A stretch of DNA of 19,918 bases from contig JAILQN010000121.1 of the NCBI GenBank assembly GCA_024699005.1, positions 1 through 19,918 on the forward strand. Reading direction: 5' to 3'. Origin of the DNA: Clostridia bacterium (GTDB taxonomy: Bacteria; Bacillota_A; Clostridia; Oscillospirales; Acutalibacteraceae). This document shows, in pieces, positions 1-6,396 of the stretch. Both the position numbers and the translations under genes were made by a program. Under the pieces are notes generated by a model. It saw nothing but the letters and a program-made list of their open reading frames with translations, ran no database searches and was not told the origin of the DNA. The first letter of the stretch is position 1; every line of letters begins with the position of its first letter.

Positions 1-1
1 T

Positions 2-790
2 TACTGTACGATGCACGCTCTCAGAGTGTATTCGGATATGATCCTTACCGGGGCGAACGCCGTGATACGCGTCACGGATCCCGGTATCAGCCATACGATA
101 TTCACCCATAACGACGACGACGCGACCGGTTACGACGGCGCGCACGATATAAAGATAATCGGCTTTACCTTCGACGGCGGAGTGTCCGACTGTCTGACGC
201 AGGTCAACGTCAGCCACGCCCGGAACGTGCTCATCGCGGACTGCAATTTCATCGGCGGTGCGCGCTGGCACGATATGGAGATAAACAGCAGCGAAAACGT
301 GACCGTGACCCGCTGCCGGTTTTATCCGCACAAAAGGGATCTGTACCCCGAACAGATACAGGTCCGCAGCGAGCAGATCCAGCTGGACTCCGCTACCGGA
401 GACGGCAATCTGGCGGTCTGCGACGGCACGTGCTGCCGCAATATCCTGATAGACAACTGTCTGTTCGAATGCGCCGACCATCCGGCGATAGGAAATCATT
501 CGGGCTGCCGGCATCACGATATACGTATCAGCCGCAGCACTTTTAAAACTGACTGCGCTTTTGAGAGGGGATATATATCCTTCAATTACAGCGCCGCACC
601 GAACGTCCATCTTGTAAGTGTGTCCGACTGCGTGTTTTACAAAGCGCGGGGCGGAGTTGAAATAAAATACGATAAACGCTGCGACAGCACCGTTTCGGGC
701 TGTAAATTCTTCGGGGTGGATCGTCCCGTCTGGAATGAAGGCACGGCAACGGAAACAGGAAATATGATATTTGACGAGGAGGAACCATGA
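2..790 (+). CDS. Right-handed beta-helix (pectate-lyase-like fold) protein, 5' end missing
   Basis: The reading frame is open from base 2, so this is the C-terminal part of a longer protein; the first ATG (base 11) is probably internal. The visible ~262 residues have the rhythm of a parallel beta-helix: repeated rungs such as NVLIADCNF, NVTVTRCRF, NILIDNCLF and DIRISRSTF, each a short hydrophobic strand followed by a polar turn. This fold is typical of pectate lyases, polysaccharide lyases/hydrolases and tailspikes, so a carbohydrate-active role is plausible, but no catalytic signature can be assigned. The segment is cysteine-rich, and no membrane segment is visible in this part; any signal peptide would lie outside the window. 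The stop overlaps the metY start (ATGA), so the two are translationally coupled, an odd functional pairing. Fold is fairly sure; substrate unknown. Confidence 0.75.
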   Translation, partial: YCTMHALRVYSDMILTGANAVIRVTDPGISHTIFTHNDDDATGYDGAHDIKIIGFTFDGGVSDCLTQVNVSHARNVLIADCNFIGGARWHDMEINSSENVTVTRCRFYPHKRDLYPEQIQVRSEQIQLDSATGDGNLAVCDGTCCRNILIDNCLFECADHPAIGNHSGCRHHDIRISRSTFKTDCAFERGYISFNYSAAPNVHLVSVSDCVFYKARGGVEIKYDKRCDSTVSGCKFFGVDRPVWNEGTATETGNMIFDEEEP

Positions 791-2082
791 ACAAAGATCA
801 GAACATCGGCACAAAATGCGTACAGGCGGGCTATACTCCCGCGAACGGTGAACCGAGGCAGATACCGATAATCCAGTCCACCACATTCAAGTACGATTCA
901 TCCGCAGATATGGGCAAGCTTTTCGATCTGGAGGCGTCCGGCTACTTCTATACCCGGCTTCAGAACCCGACCAACGATTACGTGGCGGCAAAGATCGCCG
1001 CGCTGGAGGGCGGTACCGCCGCCATGCTTACTTCAAGCGGGCAGGCGGCGAACTTCTTCTCGCTTTTCAATATATGCGAGTGCGGGAGCCACATCGTATC
1101 GTCTTCGTCGATCTACGGCGGCACTTTCAACCTGATCGGCGTCACGATGGCGAAGATGGGTATAGAGGTGACCTTCGTTTCGCCCGACTGCACGGAGGAG
1201 GAACTTGATGCCGCGTTCCGCGGCAACACCCGCGCCGTATTCGGCGAGACCATAGCGAACCCGGCTCTCACTGTGCTTGATATAGAAAAATTCGCCCGTG
1301 CGGCTCACGCCCACGGCGTGCCGATGATCGTGGACAATACCTTCCCGACTCCGGTGAACTGCCGTCCGATAGAGTGGGGCGCGGATATCGTCACCCATTC
1401 CACAACAAAATATATGGACGGTCACGGCGCAGGGGTAGGGGGCGCGATAGTCGATTCCGGCAGATTCGACTGGATGGCTCACGCGGACAAATTTCCCGGG
1501 CTGACCACTCCGGACGATTCCTATCACGGCATCACCTACGCCGAAAGATTCGGCAAAGAGGGAGCTTTCATCACCAAGGCGACCGCTCAGCTCATGAGGG
1601 ATTTCGGATCCATCCAGTCTCCGCAGAACGCATTCCTCCTTAATCTTGGGCTTGAGTCCCTGCACGTGCGCATGCCTCGCCATGTGGAGAACGGACAGGC
1701 GGTGGCGGAGTTCCTGCAAACCCGTCCCGAGGTGAACTTTGTAAGCTATCCGGGCCTCAGGAGCGATAAATACTACGCTTTGGCGCAGAAATATATGGGC
1801 AACGGCGGATGCGGAGTCGTGTCCTTCGATCTCAAAGGCGGCAGAGCCGCAGCGGAGCGCTTTATGGGAGCGCTGAGGCTGGCGGCTATTGAGACCCACG
1901 TCGCGGACGCGCGCACCTGCTGCCTGAATCCCGCGACCTCCACCCACCGCCAGATGACCGACGAGCAGCTTACCGCAGCGGGCATACCCGCCGGTCTCGT
2001 GCGTATGTCCTGCGGTCTGGAGGATAAAGAGGATCTGATCGCCGATCTGGAACAGGCTTTGGAGCGCGTGGGCGACAATTAA
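787..2082 (+). CDS. metY: O-acetylhomoserine aminocarboxypropyltransferase / cysteine synthase (PLP-dependent)
   Basis: This 431-residue cytosolic enzyme belongs to the Cys/Met-metabolism PLP family and should make homocysteine from O-acetyl-L-homoserine and sulfide. The length is right for MetY (about 420-440). The PLP lysine is K208 in the motif THSTTKYMDGHG, preceded by the cofactor-contacting DNTFPTP segment (about 183-189). The active-site loop with the conserved tyrosine is SSSIYGGTFN near residue 115. The C-terminal part carries STHRQ and the substrate-binding arginine in VRMSCGLED. The start is set by a GAGGAGG site at about 777-783 and by the 4-base overlap with the upstream gene. 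Related enzymes (cystathionine gamma-synthase, methionine gamma-lyase) share the fold, but the long insert around residues 225-265 (FPGLTTPDDSYHG) is typical of MetY. Methionine-linked regulation would lie outside the window. Confidence 0.93.
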   Translation: MNKDQNIGTKCVQAGYTPANGEPRQIPIIQSTTFKYDSSADMGKLFDLEASGYFYTRLQNPTNDYVAAKIAALEGGTAAMLTSSGQAANFFSLFNICECGSHIVSSSSIYGGTFNLIGVTMAKMGIEVTFVSPDCTEEELDAAFRGNTRAVFGETIANPALTVLDIEKFARAAHAHGVPMIVDNTFPTPVNCRPIEWGADIVTHSTTKYMDGHGAGVGGAIVDSGRFDWMAHADKFPGLTTPDDSYHGITYAERFGKEGAFITKATAQLMRDFGSIQSPQNAFLLNLGLESLHVRMPRHVENGQAVAEFLQTRPEVNFVSYPGLRSDKYYALAQKYMGNGGCGVVSFDLKGGRAAAERFMGALRLAAIETHVADARTCCLNPATSTHRQMTDEQLTAAGIPAGLVRMSCGLEDKEDLIADLEQALERVGDN

Positions 2083-2117
2083 GCTGTTTTTGTTCGGCTT
2101 GGAATGTGTCTTTGATT

Positions 2118-2194
2118 AATGTGCAATGTTCAATGTGCAATGTGCAATGTGCAATTTCTCCGTACTGCACATTGCACATTGCAAATTGCAATTT
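2118..2194. repeat. Heptamer tandem array pair in inverted orientation
   Basis: Five 7-base units (AATGTGC, AATGTTC, then three AATGTGC) run from 2118 to 2152. The reverse-complement units (GCACATT twice, GCAAATT, GCAATTT) run from 2167 to 2194. The arms are separated by 14 bases, so a transcript could fold into a hairpin of about 28 pairs with few mismatches. It is followed by a T-rich stretch (TATTTTT) and may act as a terminator or attenuator after metY. It lies 42 bases before the ATG of the oxidoreductase gene. Confidence 0.85.
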
Positions 2195-2236
2195 ATTTTT
2201 CCGTTTTCTTCGCTGAAAAGCAGAAAGGCAAAAAAC

Positions 2237-3295
2237 ATGAAAACACTGAAATGGGCGCTTATCGGCCACGGCGGAATGGGCAGCTGGCACGTTCATAACA
2301 TCCGTGAGAAAGTCCCGGAAATAGAGACTGTCGGTGCGTACGATATTCGCCCGGAGGCGCTGCAGGATGCCCGGAACGACGGTCTGCACGCTTATGATTC
2401 CGTTGACGGACTGCTGGCTGACGAATCGATCGACATTGTCACCATAGCGGTACCGAACAATTTCCACAAGGACCTTTCGATACGTGCGCTCAGAGCCGGC
2501 AAAAACGTTGTGTGCGAAAAGCCCGTGACCATGAACGCCGGAGAGCTTGAAGAGATCATCAGAGTCCGGGACGAGACCGGCAAAATGTTTTCGATCCATC
2601 AGAACCGCCGCTGGGACAGGGATTACCGTATAGTCAAGGCTGCGAAGGACGGTGGGCTCCTGGGGCAGGTCTACATGGTCAAAAGCATCGTTCAGGGCTC
2701 CCGCGGGGCGATGTACGGCTGGCGCGGCCATAAAGAGAACGGCGGCGGCATGCTGCTGGACTGGGGCGTGCATCTGATCGACCAGGCGCTGGATATGTTC
2801 GACGAGAAGGTCGTGAGCGTGGACGCTCATCTTATGAGTATGTACACCCCCGGTGTGGACGACAATATCCATTTGTTCCTGCGCTTTGAGAACGGCTGCT
2901 CCTACATGATGGAGATGAGCACAAACTGTCTTATCAACCTGCCCCGCTGGCACGTTCAGGGCACGGAGGGCACGCTGCAGATAGACGACTGGGGCTGCTC
3001 CGGCAGGCTTATGAAGCTCAAGCCCAACGCCGAGATGGAATGGTCGGACGATATCGTCTACACCGAGGCGGGTCCCACCCGCACTATGGCGCCCAGGCCG
3101 CAGTACACGATGGACGAGATCCCTCTGCCCGACGTGCATTCCGACTGGGCGGAATACTATAAAAATATCGCCGCGGTCATACGCGGCGAGGCTGAACTGA
3201 TTGTAAAGCCCGAACAGGTTCTCAGAGACATGACGGTCGTCGATCTTATGTTCAAAGCGAACGCGGAAGGCTACGCGCAGAAGTGCTCGATCTGA
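2237..3295 (+). CDS. Gfo/Idh/MocA-family NAD(P)-dependent oxidoreductase
   Basis: This is a 352-residue cytosolic dehydrogenase of the glucose-fructose oxidoreductase / inositol dehydrogenase family. The N-terminal Rossmann domain starts with ALIGHGGMGSWH (glycine loop residues 10-15). The family EKP motif is at 94-96 (CEKPV), the lysine being the usual catalytic/cofactor residue. The C-terminal alpha/beta domain carries GGGMLLDWGVHLID (169-182), with D175 and H179 in the typical D-x-G-x-H catalytic arrangement. Length is normal. The frame is open upstream to an ATG at 2126, but those 37 codons are translated heptamer repeat, so I chose ATG 2237, which begins at the Rossmann strand; its ribosome site (AGAAAGG, 2222-2228) is modest. 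The sugar or polyol substrate cannot be read from sequence. The gene ends just before another heptamer array. Confidence 0.9.
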   Translation: MKTLKWALIGHGGMGSWHVHNIREKVPEIETVGAYDIRPEALQDARNDGLHAYDSVDGLLADESIDIVTIAVPNNFHKDLSIRALRAGKNVVCEKPVTMNAGELEEIIRVRDETGKMFSIHQNRRWDRDYRIVKAAKDGGLLGQVYMVKSIVQGSRGAMYGWRGHKENGGGMLLDWGVHLIDQALDMFDEKVVSVDAHLMSMYTPGVDDNIHLFLRFENGCSYMMEMSTNCLINLPRWHVQGTEGTLQIDDWGCSGRLMKLKPNAEMEWSDDIVYTEAGPTRTMAPRPQYTMDEIPLPDVHSDWAEYYKNIAAVIRGEAELIVKPEQVLRDMTVVDLMFKANAEGYAQKCSI

Positions 3296-3303
3296 TGATC
3301 AGC

Positions 3304-3481
3304 AGATAGCGGATAGCAAATAGTGGATAGTGAATAGTATATAAGGTTGATACTGTAATTATATGCCGCTGATGCGGGGGCCGGATAACAACGAAGATTC
3401 CGGAAAACCGCGTCAGCGGCATATATTATAATCAACACCTTTTTGAGCTATCCACTATCCACTATCCACTATTCACTATCC
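3304..3481. repeat. Composite element: two inverted heptamer arrays around a nested hairpin
   Basis: The left array has five 7-base units (AGATAGC, GGATAGC, AAATAGT, GGATAGT, GAATAGT; 3304-3338). The right array has five reverse-oriented units (GCTATCC, ACTATCC twice, ACTATTC, ACTATCC; 3447-3481). Between them a 17-pair stem joins 3361-3377 and 3408-3424 with one wobble pair, and its loop holds a smaller CCGGA/TCCGG hairpin (3381-3385 with 3399-3403). A T5 run at 3440-3444 follows the main stem on the plus strand, so it can serve as a terminator for the oxidoreductase gene. The right array runs into the 3' end of the minus-strand GDPD gene. Confidence 0.8.
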
Positions 3482-4131
3482 ACTGACTTGCCTTTTGCAA
3501 GCCTGATCACCGCGTCCGGTCTTCTTGACGTGATATTGTCCGGCCGGCATTTCAGGACGCGGCGTATATCCCGGTCCGCATTGACCGTCCACACCGATAC
3601 GAGCAGCCCGTGACCGTGGAGCATCCGCGCCATTTTCGGAGTCAGTCCGGAGAAGTGAAAATTGGCGCCGACTGCGCCGGCCTTTCTGATTTTTTTTGCA
3701 AGCGTGTCCGGATTTGTCCATTTGAAGACCGGAACGTTGAGATAATACACGATACCGGGGCATTTTTCCCGGACAGCGGGGACGAAATCCTCGCCGACGC
3801 CGGTCAGAAATATCCTGTCCGCGACACCGTATTTCTCCGCTAAAACAGGCACCGTCTCCAGAAAGGCGGTGCTTTTTACGTCTATATTAGCCTTTATGCG
3901 GGGATATTCCCTCATAAAAGCAAAGGCGTCCTCAAGCGTGCGGCAGTCGTCGGGGACCGGTTCGTCGTGCGACAGCATGGGCACGCCTTCGGCGTTGTAC
4001 TGAAGATCGAATTCCACTATGTCCGCTCCGGCGTCCACGCCCGCCCGCATAGCCTCTATCGAGTTGTCGGGCAAGTCCATGCAGCCGGAGTGGGCGGTAA
4101 CCGTAAAGGGGATTTCAGGTTCCAGATTCAT
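3469..4131 (-). CDS. Glycerophosphodiester phosphodiesterase (GDPD) family protein
   Basis: This 220-residue protein has the GDPD TIM-barrel pattern. The family hydrolyses glycerophosphodiesters to sn-glycerol 3-phosphate and an alcohol. Visible family residues are H14 (AHSG), N23 (PDNS), E40 and D42 (VEFDLQ), H55-D56 (LSHDEP) and the C-terminal VSVWTVN. The usual HR dipeptide is HS here, so the phosphate-contacting arginine is missing. No signal peptide is evident, so it is probably cytosolic. The start lies 17 bases past the stop of the SH3b-dockerin gene, so they form one transcription unit; the ribosome site is weak. The last codons (S-V-D-S-E-stop) come from the adjacent heptamer array, so the C-terminus has been rewritten by the repeat. 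The family call is strong; activity is less certain because of the lost arginine. Confidence 0.85.
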   Translation of the reverse strand: MNLEPEIPFTVTAHSGCMDLPDNSIEAMRAGVDAGADIVEFDLQYNAEGVPMLSHDEPVPDDCRTLEDAFAFMREYPRIKANIDVKSTAFLETVPVLAEKYGVADRIFLTGVGEDFVPAVREKCPGIVYYLNVPVFKWTNPDTLAKKIRKAGAVGANFHFSGLTPKMARMLHGHGLLVSVWTVNADRDIRRVLKCRPDNITSRRPDAVIRLAKGKSVDSE

Positions 4132-4148
4132 AGTGACGGGGTTTCTGA

Positions 4149-6140
4149 TCAGATTTTCTCAAGATTCGCGGAGGCTCTCAGTATCCTTCTCGCGTCGTCT
4201 GCCAGGACTTTGCCGTCGCCGTCGATATCGGCCGCGGCAAGTTCGCCGGTTGAGCACGTATCAAGGCTCGCGGAAATGCGCAGTGCGCGTCTTGCGTCGT
4301 CTGCGGTTATTTTGCTGTCGCCGTTCACGTCGCCCTTGGCAGTGGATTCAAGTTTCGCGTAGGCAAGTGAGAACCAGCCGTATTTGCCCTGCTCATAGGC
4401 GAATTTGCCCCAGGAGCCTTTGATCTCCGTAACGGTGACCCTTGCGTTTTTCCTGAGAGCGCCGACTATCTCTGAATCGGCGTCCGGTTTTGCCCGTACG
4501 TTCAGAAAATCGTCGGTTATTGTATAGACCGGATATACCGGCGTCTTGCTTGCGGCTGTTGTGCCCTCCTCCGAGGTCACTTTGGCAAGGTATTCCATTG
4601 AAACCCAGCCGCCGGAGAATTTGCCCCAGCCGTCTTTTGTCTCGGTGACCGTTATGATATCGCCCTGCTTTAGCGAGGATATCTTCGGGTTCGAGGTGCC
4701 GGGAGCGGAGCGGACATTGAGATTGTTTGCCGTAACTATGTATTTCGTGCCGGTATCCTGGGCTTTTGTCGTTGTCTCCTCGGCAATTTTGACAAGGTAT
4801 TCCATTGAGACCCAGCCTGCGGAGAATCTGGCCCATCCGTCTTTCGTCTCGGTGACCGTGATGACATCGCCCTGGTTGAGAGAGGATACCTTCGGATTTG
4901 AGGTGCCCGGAGCGGAACGGACGTTAAGAACCGTCGCGGTGACTTTGTACTTTGTGCCCGCCGGAGCCGCCGTGGTGGTTTCGGTAGCTTTTGCGGACGG
5001 TTCCTCGGTGATCATGACGAGGTATGACATGTAAACCCAGCCGCCGGAATATCTGCCCCAGCCGTCTTTGGTCTCGGTGATCGTGATTATATCGCCCTGT
5101 TTGAGCGTGGTCACAAGCGCGTTTGAGGTGCCGGGAGCGGAGCGTACGTTCAGATAGCTGTTATTGACCATATATTTGGTCCCGCCGGATGCCGCCGCCG
5201 TGGTGGTCTCGGGCGCAGTAGTTGCGGGGGCAGTGGTCGTTTCGGAAACTTTGGAGAGGTATTCCATATACACCCAGCCCTCGGAGAACTTCGCCCAGCC
5301 GTTCTGAGTCCCCGTGACCGTTATCCTGGTGCCCTGCGGCAGCTGACCGACCTTTTCGGAGCTGGACGTGGGCTGCGAGCGCACGTTGAGCAGGGTGGCG
5401 GTAACGGTATAAACGCCGGCGCCGTCGGTCGAGACCTTTGTTGTCGGATCCTCTTCCGGCGAAGAGGACTGCCCGGTAAAGTGGCTTTTGGCGAATTCGT
5501 AGCCATTCCTGCGCCTGGTGGCGTATCTGCCCGCCGTCCCGTTGTTCATCGCAGCCTGATACAAAATATCAAGAGTGATCGCGCCGAAAGAGCCTGCTGT
5601 ATTCGCCGCCGCGGAACCGACTGCGTAGGAGACGCCGCCGCCGCACTGGTTTTCTATATCCGCATACAGAATTAGAGCCTGCGCGTTGGTGATGCCCCTT
5701 GCCTGGGCGTCGGTGATATACTGGGTAACGTCCCTTTTGATCAGTGTGTCCTGCACGGACTTGCCCGCGTTCGTGCCGAGCAGACGCGACACAGCAATGG
5801 CCTCCTCGGCGTCGAGGGTCCTTGAGTTCCAGCTCGAGTAGCTGACGACCTCGTTATAAAGGCTTGCACCGAGGACAGACTCAGCCGTATCCGGATCGGC
5901 GTTGACTATCGCCTTCAAAAGGTTGAGCGCGCGGGTGGCGTGCCAGCCCAGAAGACCGATGCTCAGAGCGCCGGAATCGTTCGGGTCTACGGTGGTATAC
6001 GTGCCCTCCTGACTGATTATGAATTCCGACGTCGCCTGCACGATCTCCTCGGTAGTATAGGCGTTCGCTGTAAGGGCCGCGGTCATCAGTATGACAGCGG
6101 CAAGTGCGATCGCCGATATCTTCTTGATTGCTTTTTTCAT
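4149..6140 (-). CDS. Secreted putative cell-wall hydrolase with five SH3b repeats and a type I dockerin
   Basis: A 663-residue exported protein. A signal peptide covers residues 1-27 (cleavage after ANA). Residues about 28-222 form an all-alpha domain starting TTEEIVQATSEFIISQEG and containing GALSIGLLGWHATRALNLL. I recognise the pattern from uncharacterised Firmicutes proteins with bacterial SH3 domains and suspect a lysozyme-like fold with E45 as a candidate catalytic acid; this is inference. Five bacterial SH3 domains follow (about 242-298, 321-377, 396-452, 464-521, 537-597), separated by Thr/Ala/Glu-rich linkers, and should bind peptidoglycan. The C-terminus (601-663) is a dockerin: two calcium-loop repeats, DVNGDSKITADDARRALR and DIDGDGKVLADDARRILR. 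The start is residue 25 of the longest frame because it has a GGAGG site and begins the signal peptide. It is first in an operon with GDPD and has its own consensus promoter. Confidence 0.85.
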   Translation of the reverse strand: MKKAIKKISAIALAAVILMTAALTANAYTTEEIVQATSEFIISQEGTYTTVDPNDSGALSIGLLGWHATRALNLLKAIVNADPDTAESVLGASLYNEVVSYSSWNSRTLDAEEAIAVSRLLGTNAGKSVQDTLIKRDVTQYITDAQARGITNAQALILYADIENQCGGGVSYAVGSAAANTAGSFGAITLDILYQAAMNNGTAGRYATRRRNGYEFAKSHFTGQSSSPEEDPTTKVSTDGAGVYTVTATLLNVRSQPTSSSEKVGQLPQGTRITVTGTQNGWAKFSEGWVYMEYLSKVSETTTAPATTAPETTTAAASGGTKYMVNNSYLNVRSAPGTSNALVTTLKQGDIITITETKDGWGRYSGGWVYMSYLVMITEEPSAKATETTTAAPAGTKYKVTATVLNVRSAPGTSNPKVSSLNQGDVITVTETKDGWARFSAGWVSMEYLVKIAEETTTKAQDTGTKYIVTANNLNVRSAPGTSNPKISSLKQGDIITVTETKDGWGKFSGGWVSMEYLAKVTSEEGTTAASKTPVYPVYTITDDFLNVRAKPDADSEIVGALRKNARVTVTEIKGSWGKFAYEQGKYGWFSLAYAKLESTAKGDVNGDSKITADDARRALRISASLDTCSTGELAAADIDGDGKVLADDARRILRASANLEKI
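4560..5160 (-). repeat. In-gene tandem repeats encoding SH3b domains 2-4
   Basis: The three central SH3b domains share almost the same residues (LNVRSAPGTSN, then QGD.ITVTETKDGW, then GWVSMEYL) and are also very similar at DNA level, at a spacing of about 210-225 bases. The first and fifth domains are more diverged. This pattern suggests recent duplication or gene conversion of the middle units and a potential for copy-number change. Confidence 0.75.
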
Positions 6141-6242
6141 ATAAAAACCTCCGTTGAGCGCAAAAAACAACGCTGTAGGGTCAAAAATGACAATGTATTG
6201 TAAAACAGTCACCTTGAATGATTATGGAAACGCTTTTCTGCC

Positions 6243-6271
6243 ATTATACACTGTTTATTGATAAATGTCAA
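6243..6271 (-). promoter_or_regulatory. Consensus sigma-A promoter for the SH3b-dockerin/GDPD operon
   Basis: Read on the minus strand, TTGACA (complement of 6266-6271) is followed after exactly 17 bases by TATAAT (complement of 6243-6248), with a TG just upstream of the -10. Both hexamers are perfect. Transcription should start near 6236, giving a leader of about 95 bases before the ATG at 6140. Confidence 0.85.
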
Positions 6272-6290
6272 CTTTGTAACCGTTATATTG

Positions 6291-6319
6291 TTGACACACT
6301 CTTGCCGGAATGGTAAAAT
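6291..6319 (+). promoter_or_regulatory. Consensus sigma-A promoter for oppBCDF
   Basis: TTGACA (6291-6296), a 17-base spacer and TAAAAT (6314-6319) with an extended -10 (TGG directly upstream). The start should be near 6326, leaving a leader of about 70 bases. Only 19 bases separate its -35 from that of the divergent minus-strand promoter. Confidence 0.85.
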
Positions 6320-6375
6320 TTAAAGGACTATAGGGTAGTGCGGCTTCTTTTTTATGGCTGTTTTACCCGTATTAT

Positions 6376-6392
6376 TATGGAAGGCTTCCATA
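6376..6392 (+). promoter_or_regulatory. Palindrome around the oppB ribosome-binding site
   Basis: TATGGAAG-G-CTTCCATA is a perfect 8+1+8 dyad. In RNA it could form a 6-pair hairpin with the AAGG-type ribosome site in or next to the loop. It ends 4 bases before the oppB ATG. It may be an operator or a translational control hairpin; function is unproven. Confidence 0.45.
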
Positions 6393-6396
6393 GCAT

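Noticed and set aside
2126..2236. N-terminal extension of the oxidoreductase gene from an upstream in-frame ATG
   Set aside because: The 37 extra codons are translated heptamer repeat and spacer, and the Rossmann fold begins directly at ATG 2237.
1970..3139. Long antisense open frame across metY and the oxidoreductase gene
   Set aside because: It is a shadow frame: no ribosome site, no recognisable domain, and it fully overlaps two well-supported genes.
3304..3481. Possible CRISPR array
   Set aside because: Repeats are 7 bases, contiguous, without spacers, and no cas gene is nearby.
6320..6396. Possible riboswitch in the oppB leader
   Set aside because: At about 70 bases with only a weak GGGTA/TACCC pairing and the start-site dyad, it fits no riboswitch class I can recognise.
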